DNA from: Aquanectria penicillioides
Taxonomy: Eukaryota > Ascomycota > Sordariomycetes > Hypocreales > Nectriaceae
Reading direction: 5' to 3'
Assembly: GCA_003415625.1 (NCBI GenBank)
Contig: PYIU01000009.1
Coordinates: 1,302,001-1,366,000, forward strand
Length of the DNA stretch: 64,000 nt
Shown: positions 55,485 through 64,000 of the stretch, piece after piece
How positions within the stretch are numbered: position 1 is the stretch's first letter
Layout of the letters: every line of letters starts with the position of its first letter
Position numbers and translations under genes: made by a program
The notes under the pieces: model-generated
What the model was told of the DNA's origin: nothing
Database searches by the model: none
What the model saw: the letters and a program-made list of their open reading frames with translations, nothing else

Positions 55485-56480
55485 CCCCCCCAAAAGGGAG
55501 ATCTCTGAATACTGCGGGACGACATGCGACTTTGGTACGTACCTGGCTGGTTGGTATGATGTTTGATAATGTCCGTTGGACAATGAGCCTTGAACGGGGT
55601 ACCGCGTACGGACTACATCAGGTACATCACCGCTGTACTTTACTTTCCGTCCCCAGTAAAGGTACCACATCGTCCGTACTTCACCTTTCCCGCCTGAGAT
55701 AGCTTCCTTTCTCAACGACTGTCGACTGCCGCCGGCCTACACCTCGCAAGGATCGTACCCCACCCACCGATACATGATGTACTACGTACCTATGACACTG
55801 TGGTCTGGTCTGGTGCCTTCGCCTCACCTTTCCCAACCTTTCGTCGAAAGTCATAGTATCAATGAGTCGACACAGGTCCAAGTACCTATCCATCCTCCGG
55901 TCTCATATCCTCGCGCACTCCGGGTCGTCCCCCGTTTCCACCCCGCGGATTAAAGTCACATCGAGCTAAATCTTCCCATCTCTTTTATTAACAAGATACT
56001 AAAGGCCAAGTCGTATGCTAGACCCACAGCCAGGCGATGAATGGCCACCAACCGCCACCGGGCGCCCTCAGTCTTTGCCCATTTCCCATCCCATTGTCAT
56101 TCAGAACAGAACCTCAATACTCAGAAGTCATGCCCCACGAAGTTTGGGGGAAAGCATTGATGGCTCCAGCAATGATTGAGTTGCGCTCCATGGAGTGTAT
56201 TCGATCCAGGTGGATGCCATACCCAAATTACCCATTAACATGCACCCCATCCTTTTGCCCTTCGCCCATCTCCCCGTCCTGTCCGAGCCCTTCCCGCCCA
56301 CGCTCAGATGGTGGTCCACGTCCCATGGACTGCATGTAGGATGTGCGACCAGGCCAGCTGCAGTTACGGCGGACGAACGAGCCTCCTACTTGCTTGCTCG
56401 ACTCCAGCGCAGCGTAACAAACCCACTGAGGCCTTGATGAGGCCCAGAGGCCCCAAAAAGTGTCCAAACCGCCATATGAT

Positions 56481-56505
56481 GAGAGAGAGAGAGAGAGAGA
56501 GAGAG
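56481..56505. repeat. (GA)12 dinucleotide microsatellite
   Basis: About 12.5 GA units without interruption, in non-coding sequence. Confidence 0.9.
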
Positions 56506-59500
56506 CTAAGCACGTAGAAACATGCTCTGACCCAGTGAGGATCCTCCGATCCCCACCACCGCACACCCACCCACACCCTGGTCCGTCCCGGCCGATTGTC
56601 ACCATACCGTTCCTGACTTGGGGTCTTTCTAAGCTTGCCCTTATCCCAGCACAATGCCCCTCTGCCCTCCCCCCTGTCCACTGAGCCAGCGACAACCCCT
56701 GGCCCGGTACTTTGACTTGCCTGCCGAGTGCCGCAGGCACATCCTTCCCGGATGTTCGAACCCTATCAACCTTGGCCTTGGCAACGGAGGACTGGAGTTC
56801 AGTTCATCAGTCAGTCAGCGTCTATCGCTCCACGTCCCCATCGTAAACAATGTATTCCGCACAGCCAGATCACGTACGAGCGCTCCCCCATTGACTGCTC
56901 ATCAAGTGGGCTCCAGACGGCTCCACGTTGCATCACAGGTGGAGGCCCTTGCCCGATGTCTGCGAAGGTACTGGCTGATTGCCATTGCTGGTGCGGGAGC
57001 CCCTGGCTTCCGTTAGCCCCGTGATGTTCCAAGTCCTGAGCCTCCAGAGCTCCAATGTTTCAAGCGGCAGCCTCCACAACTTCAAACATATCGATCGAGC
57101 AATCAGTCTGAAGTGACTCTCTCCCGCTCCAGCCTCAGAGCCTCAGCCCTCTGGGCTTTGCGTGTCCAGCCACATGTTTCCCATGCGCCTCTTGCCTGCA
57201 TCCCCGCGCCGTAGGTAATCCACCAGCATTGACAGTCACGTCACGACAACATTTTTGAATGTTATTTTTGGGACTCAATCAACTAGTCTGAACCTACAAC
57301 TGCGCCTAGTCCGCACTTCGCAGTGGAGGCATGATATTTTGTTTCTGATGCAGAACCCAACGTCCCTAGCTGCCTATTGAGCCATTGACGGTTTAATTAT
57401 CAGACCACAATGCATGCACAGTCCTCTCCTGTCCCGTTTCTAATCGCAAAGGTGCCGACTCTGCGGAATGGCCAAGGCCTCACCACGCTACATTGTAGTG
57501 TGAAGCTCACGAAGTGGGCTTTACAGAGGACCGAGCCACGACAGGCGTGGGAGCGGAACAGTCTCCGATGGTATCTAGGAGTTCTCTCCCTCATACGTCA
57601 GGGCGCAGCGGGGTGGTGATCATGTCATCCAACGTTTAGTAGGGCAGACATCTCTCTCGAGGGTCGTTCCTCACGTGGGAAAACGAGGGTTGTGTCAAAG
57701 CGAGGCCGGAGAGGGGGCCACTAGATCCCCCGGTTCATCACATTCAGCTCCAGTTTACCTATATCAGATTCAACAAGCTATAGTTCGCGCCTTGGTTGTT
57801 GGCACCTCAAGCTCTGACCAGCAGGGAACAAGGATGATGTTTCCATGCAAGGACTATCCTCATCACAGTGACTCCAGCCTAATGCCGCGACTAACTGTGG
57901 ATTGAGTGTTTCCTAACCTTGCGTCTTCGGCACTCGCATGCGCCGGGTATATTGCAGTTGCCACTGGTTCATGGCCCGGGAGAAACAACAATTAGATACG
58001 AAGCAAGAAGATACAGAGTTGATGAAACAAACGCCGGCGCAGGCCCCCGCAATCAACGCTTTCGGCATTATTCGGACCGTAGAATAACGTCGATTTCATC
58101 CCTACGTTTCCTTGTTTAGAATCAATACTAGATCATAGAGGCTCGTGCTGTACGTGCTAAGGCTCTAGCCAGGGCGAGTGCCGAAAGATCAGCCCAAGCC
58201 CCTGCCCTAAACATACAACCAGGATGACACTACACGTGGGAGCGAGTTTGAACCCTGCAGAATCGCGCTTCACAGCGCCCAGAGCGGTTGCCCACGGGCG
58301 TCCCAAGCCTACTAGCAGTTCGACCATTGCTGAAAAAGTGCCGCTATCGTACGATGAAGCCAGACAGTTTCCCTACAAGTGCCGCACTCCTAGAGCGTTT
58401 CCTCCACACCCGCAAGGCACAACCGACTATTTTCACCGACTAAAAAACCGATGCTTCGCACGGCCGGCAGGGCATTCACGTCATTCCCGCCTCGTTCCTG
58501 GATCACGATGCTCGTCCGTGTCATAAGCCCTGCGGGAATTTTTGTTGGCGTTTCCGCTACCGCTAAGGGAGGGATAGATGTGGGGGTGTTTATTCCGTAC
58601 GCTTGCGGTTCACAAGAAACAAAGGTTCCAAGGCTTTAAAGTGGCGTCGTAGTTCATCGCCTTCCGCCTCTACCGTCGATTGTTTGGACCCGCCACGAAC
58701 TTTTGCTACTATGGTTATCGCTTTTTTTGGAATAGAGGCAAGCACCCGTAACCCCCGTTCCTCCAAAAGATGCAACTTGCGATGTTCCCATGGCCTGCAG
58801 GCAGACGGATGCGAATGATTGAGGTGACCCTTTCCAGTGTAATGCTAGCCTCGCAAATAGTCCCAGTGTTTTACCAACGTCGGATCACATCGTGCACGAA
58901 GCTCCTGGCCTCATTGTACTTGCGCTGTGCGACCTGCATTCCACAATCTCCAACCTTAATGCAGCACATGCATAGGCCAAGTCCAGATCTTGACCTGGAT
59001 GGAAACGTGGTGCGCACATGGAGGCTTGGAACCAACAGGGACTTTTGATGCTACACTGAAGGGAGGGTCTTTTTTTTTTTTTTGGTTTCCCTGTAATTGA
59101 CCTCCTGGTGCTAACTTCAACTCCATCGGTCCGGAGACGGTGGTGCGGGCCAACAACAGCAATTGGCAACGGGGTGTGGGAAACGCAGGGACTCATCCCA
59201 ACTGTCTTCGTAGGTCCATTCTTGGCTGAGGGTGAGGTGGGTGAGGGCAGATAGGGACAAGAGCCGACCGGGCCCGAAGGCTTGATTCAAGGACAGTGCC
59301 TGCTGTTACCCACGGATTGCCGTAATGATCAGCGGCCTGCGATACAACGTAACGTCTGTGGGCGAGCGGCACAAGCAAATCGACGCTTGCCCATCCGCAT
59401 CATTCAGATCATGGGGTGCTATCTATCTCTTGCTGTCCAGAGGAATTTACCAGCCAATCCGTTCAGTAAAATAGTGCCGGTCCAACCGGACTCAATCCAG

Positions 59501-62500
59501 ACAACCCCAAATCCTATCGGACATTTACTGCTGACAGCTGTAACAAGCCAGGGTCGCAAGTAGCACATTGGCTGACTCGACTAACACGGATTTTTCAAAC
59601 TCTCCCATGAACCATGAATATCTCCGTGACAGCATCCGGATCAACAACCCTGCTTGTGACCTATTGAGGAGATTGTGCCGGCCCTCCGCACTATTTTGCC
59701 TCCAGCGGCCCTTGTGCATGCGTTTCCACACGTGCTTTGGCATAATCTCTGTGTGGTCTCAATTGGTGTCCTAAGGAAACCTTGACGATCCTGCCTTGGC
59801 TGCCCTGCCCACAAGCAAGGAAGTGGGGGAAACGTGCCTGAGGCCAAGCAGCCCTACTGCACATCTCAACGTCTGTCAAAATGCAGTCCTTGACACTCTC
59901 TACTCTATCTCCCTCCCTTGACCTTGCCGACTGCGACTATCGCGAAGCATGACCAGGGATCCCCCGTCCAAATTGGTCATCGGCACTTCCCAATCAAGTG
60001 ACCAACCTTGACTCACGGCATTATGTCCGCGAACCACCGATGCAGCGGGCGGGAAGTGGACCGCCAACACCTATTTTCTCCTCAACTCACCAGTGCGCTG
60101 AGCACTGATCTGACAACGGTCCGTACCTCGACCTCACTATCAACTAACCCAGGAAACTCCCCCAATTTGTATCCAGAAATAGGATCCTCCTAGATCTATC
60201 TATAACTCGGTGTTGTTGACTATCTAAGGTTGAAAAATAATTGTCTGAAAGTCTCCTCCAGACTGCCCACGACATCCAGTGTTTCGTCGGCCCGGGGTCC
60301 ACAATGATCTGACCTGAGACCGGCTCAAACACTGGTCAATTTTTGGCAACGTCTGCCACGTGTGATTCCACCTGCGCACTCTCTACGCCAATCGGAATCA
60401 GGCGATTCTCCCCTCCAGAAGCTAGATCGCCTTGTCTGAGCAACATGCTCTGGTTCTGGGCGCTAGGCCTTGAGAGGCCTGGCTTGAGCCGGATCGTCCG
60501 AGTCTGGCGCTACTGATAGTTTTCCACTGCGGACTGATTGTTCAATCCTATGCTAGGCGTTCAACAACAACTACTAGTCTAGCCACTGCCACACAGACTG
60601 GGGCTCTTAGTGGGAGCGTCGAGTGTTCATCATGCCATGATCGATGCGACTAACTAATTTCTGGCTGTAGAATCGGCGACATTGTTGTATTATCAGGTTC
60701 AATGCGGCAGACCTGCACCACTTGACAGACATGGTTCATGAATTGGAACCTTTGAATCACGAAAGCACCACAAAGGTCATTCGAACAAAAGGGCAGGAGG
60801 CTAGACCCCACTTGAGACGGTTCCCCAACGAACTCAATCAAGTCGAGAACCTCGGCATCTTTAGATGATGCCGCGGATATGCATCAGTGATACTTGGCAT
60901 ACGGTACAGCACGACCCAACTGTTTCTAGGGCGCGCAATCTCAAGGCCGCTCACGACCGGAAGTCTAACAAAGAAAATGAAGGCCTACTGATCTGTCACC
61001 GGACGGTGGTGGTGAGTCGTGTCAGGCCCAAAATGAATGTCGTCATTCACTACACAGCTTGCTTGACCTGTGCATATTTGTTCTCCACCCCAATATGAAC
61101 AAGAACAAGCAAGTGCATAGGAGCCATTGACCGGTTCGTGGTTCTCGCTATCATGTCAACCAATTGGTCAGTGTTCGAAACAAATGGCCCTGTGACAAAG
61201 ATAGATTTCGATCAGGCCACAAATTGCCCCGCAGGCCAGTCCCTGTCTAATTTTGTCAATCCTCAATGTCGACGAAGCGGCCTAGACTGTTTAGGCTAGG
61301 ACGGCCTTGGGTGTCGGACGACAGCGAGCAGCGCGGGGTAGTTACAAGACACAGGGCTGATGGGTTGCTGAGTTCCTGAGGCAGTAAAAAAACAGGGCCA
61401 GCCCTGCCAACGATCTAGCGCTTGATTAGGCAATGTACATCTTCCCTTTCCAGTTGCTTTTTACCTGTGCACTCTGATCTTGTTCCTAGCCGATGACCAG
61501 ATAGCTTCTGTGCGAGCGATTCAAGGTTTCCTCGTGTATTCATCGAAGTGTTTCATCATTCGGCCCGTACAAACGATCTTGAACCCAATAGCTCAGAAAT
61601 CACGTCACATGATTATCGAGAGCAACACTTAACCCAGACACAAGCACAAACCTGCTATTTTCATCGGATCGCATACAACTCATCCGGCATGAAGCTTGAT
61701 GGGTGCTGGTCCTAACCTAACACCTGTAGCCGGCGCGCCGTCTACAACCGGTTCCCGCCGCGGCACAGGTTTCAGCTCCGCATCAGGTACGCTGCATCTT
61801 GTCGGCTCTTTTTTTGAGGCTATTCCACAGCAGCTTCCGACAACATTGCCCGTGATCAGTTGGTTTTGACATGATTCGGAGTGCATGCATGATCTGAAAC
61901 AAGCTGCTAGGATAATCCCTGGGCGCCCGTATGATCACGGGCTGTTCCAGGTTCAGGGGTGGAGCCCTCGACCTATTGGGTCACTGCAGCTAGGAAATGA
62001 GGGCAAGGAGTTGATAGCACCCTGGTCCGTTCATCTGAGTTGGTGGCAATTCCCCAGACCCAAAATCGAGAGCGGTCTAGCGGGGAATCGCATTAACTCC
62101 AATTTCCGCAACGTTCAAAAGGCATTCACTGTAGGTACCTCAGTACCTTGGAGCCCGTTGAAGTTCGACCAGCCAAACAAGCGCGCCACAACTTGATAAC
62201 TCTGGGGTGGCTATCCACCGCAAGCCCTTCGAAGGACGACTAGTGTTTGTCGGGCAATAAACACGCCATCGAGCGTTTTCCAGTGTGGCTCCCTGGTCTT
62301 TGACTCCGTGACGGGCTGGGGCCTTGTTTAGAGCCTAGCAGGGGAGCGAAAGCGTCACTCGCCAAGATCGTCGCCAAGGTTCTCTGCATGTAACGGGTTA
62401 CGCGCTACTAGAATATGTACCGCCTCCAAAGCTTCCTTGGTGTGTGGCAGATGACAATCATGGGTGTAGCCGATTCATTTCGACAAGACCCCAATACGAA

Positions 62501-64000
62501 GGTATCATCGAGCTTAGATTCAGATACCCCGGTGCACTTACGGCATTTGAGTTCAACAATTACCAAATTCATAGACGAGCCAGCAAGGTTCAAGAGCCCC
62601 ACGAGTCATTGATACGATGGAGGTAAAGTTTCACCGTGGCTAGCGGCTTAACAAGACACCTAAGAACCACAGGCTTGACCATGAGCATGCATGGAGGCCT
62701 GCTTTGAACCAAGCTACATGCTGCCAACGGTAGGAACACCAAAGGATGGCGCCTTGAATTCTGCAACAGCCACGCTCGAGTCGAACCACTGGTCAAAGCC
62801 TTTGGTGACAGGTGGAGGTGACCCGCTGGGCCCGCTCGCAGATGGCCTTGAAGAGCGGCTCTGGAATCGATAAATCATATGGCAGGTTGAGGGGGATCAC
62901 CGACGATGCCGCCATACCCATGGATACTCTGTGATCATCAACCACAGTCACAATCAGCATAGAATCCTAAACAAAGCCCTTCGGCACAGTTAAAATTGAG
63001 GCTGATATGACAGATAGCGTTATCGGAAATTGGATTTGGTGTAATATGTTGGTCAGGTTCCACGGCAGCTCCCGGCGCACGAAACACAGGGCGACTTGTG
63101 CCTGACGACGAACAATATTGTATCGCATGTTGCCCAGTGCGCTATTCCTACTGTACCTTATTGTTTCTATCAATTATCTCTTCCCTACCCAGCCAGTGAA
63201 AAAAAGAGGGCAGCTTGCATATCACCAGCTAACATGTGTCACCATGGAGCGTCAAGATATTATTTTTCTCTTCGATTGACGGACAAGGGGAGGGATGGCA
63301 CCCTTGTTGAGCCGGGCACATCATGTGTAGGGGTCCCTGGGCTTGCCAAACCTCGTGTCCAAATAATGACCATTGAGGGGCCATTTGGTAATATCGATGC
63401 TGATCAAACTTTGTTCTTTAGCACGCAGAGAGAGACAGTAAGTAACCTGGCCCATTGTCTCCAACATGCATGTCTACAGAAATTGACAGGCATACGGACG
63501 GCTGACAGACATGCGCACACACAGACAACAAGATGCCCAGGGCCTTGAGGATCTACCAGTGGGTGATCGGCAACGCCCAACATGCAGCCCGCCCCTTGAC
63601 TTGCCCTCTAACATGTGCCCCGTCACGTTTTCTTCGGCGCCTTTGTGCGACAAAGAGCGGACAAAAACCTAGCATGTCTTGTTATTATTGTTGATACCAA
63701 AGTCTGCATGTGTCGGGGTGTCCGTGATCGGCGAGCCTGTGCATGTACTTGGGTGCAAAGCGCATCATGTTCAGAGTGCGGGAAATCTCCGAGGATCGTA
63801 GATGTTGATGGGCTGAGTTATCACTGCGCCATTTGGGTATGCCGGCCGACGGCTGCCGTATTGGCTCTGGACGAGAATGGCGTGGAGAGTGGACGTAAGG
63901 TACGCACGCACCAGCACAGATGGTGCCGCAGACATGCTTGCGTGGCTACAGCTACTGTACATGCTTATGCTCCATAATAGCTGGGCCCTCATCTCACAAT

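Larger units (their letters stand above)
55401..64000. other. gene-poor region to the window end
   Basis: No gene could be supported over 8.6 kb. Frames are at most about 170 codons, lack domain motifs and sit on both strands without splice logic. Composition is ordinary rather than AT-rich, so an RIP-mutated repeat is not indicated. There is no telomere repeat, tRNA B box or recognisable element. Confidence 0.5.

Noticed and set aside
56228..56740. 170-codon frame in the right gene-poor region
   Set aside because: It includes translation of the GA microsatellite and has no domain or splice support.

Overview
The window reads as nuclear DNA of a filamentous ascomycete (Pezizomycotina, probably Sordariomycetes; species not determinable by eye). 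The grounds are short introns of about 50-70 nt with GTRAGT-like donors, CTAAC/CTGAC branch sites and YAG acceptors, plus fungal families: Zn2Cys6 and C2H2 transcription factors, a SUR7/PalI-type membrane protein, and a Kex2-type secreted repeat precursor. About eighteen protein genes can be supported, most multi-exon. I reconstructed exon joins by hand and checked that reading frames close. No tRNA, rRNA, CRISPR or intact transposon was recognised.

Layout. 1.0-5 kb: a DUF155/RMD1-family membrane protein (+) and a TPT/DUF250 sugar-phosphate/nucleotide-sugar transporter (-). 4.9-11.7 kb: a gene-poor stretch with a 116-bp tandem duplication and a cluster of three CACGTG palindromes, leading to a coiled-coil, Arg/Glu-rich protein of unknown role. 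13.6-14.4 kb: a pyridoxamine-phosphate-oxidase-like protein with a hydrophobic tail. 16.9-18.1 kb: a four-TM SUR7/PalI protein with a Cys4 tail. 18.7-27.0 kb is dense housekeeping: UPF3 (nonsense-mediated decay), a PP2A-like phosphatase with a large acidic insert, the tRNA wybutosine methyltransferase TYW2/Trm12, a secreted EF-hand protein, and ORC6. 27.2-28.5 kb encodes a secreted TPG[A/S]G-repeat protein with four regularly placed Lys-Arg sites.

29.9-39.1 kb looks like a small catabolic gene cluster: an SDR, an AtuA/DUF1446 protein, a class III CoA-transferase and a Zn2Cys6 regulator. The AtuA-like and CoA-transferase genes diverge from a common 628-bp promoter. It carries TATA boxes facing both ways and a perfect 13-bp inverted repeat (GCCAAAACTCCGG) with a further copy, a good candidate for the operator of the adjacent regulator. 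The AtuA-like gene has a one-base frame error at a seven-base homopolymer, so it is either miscalled here or broken.

41.8-49.3 kb: a single-pass surface-receptor-like protein, a GRE2/dihydroflavonol-reductase-type oxidoreductase with two tiny 5' exons, and the mitochondrial i-AAA protease YME1. 51.2-52.7 kb: a four-finger C2H2 transcription factor. The remaining 11.3 kb (52.7-64 kb) has no gene I can support and holds only low-complexity tracts and microsatellites.

The two items most worth pursuing are the Kex2-type elastin-like repeat precursor and the CoA-ester cluster with its shared CGG-type operator.
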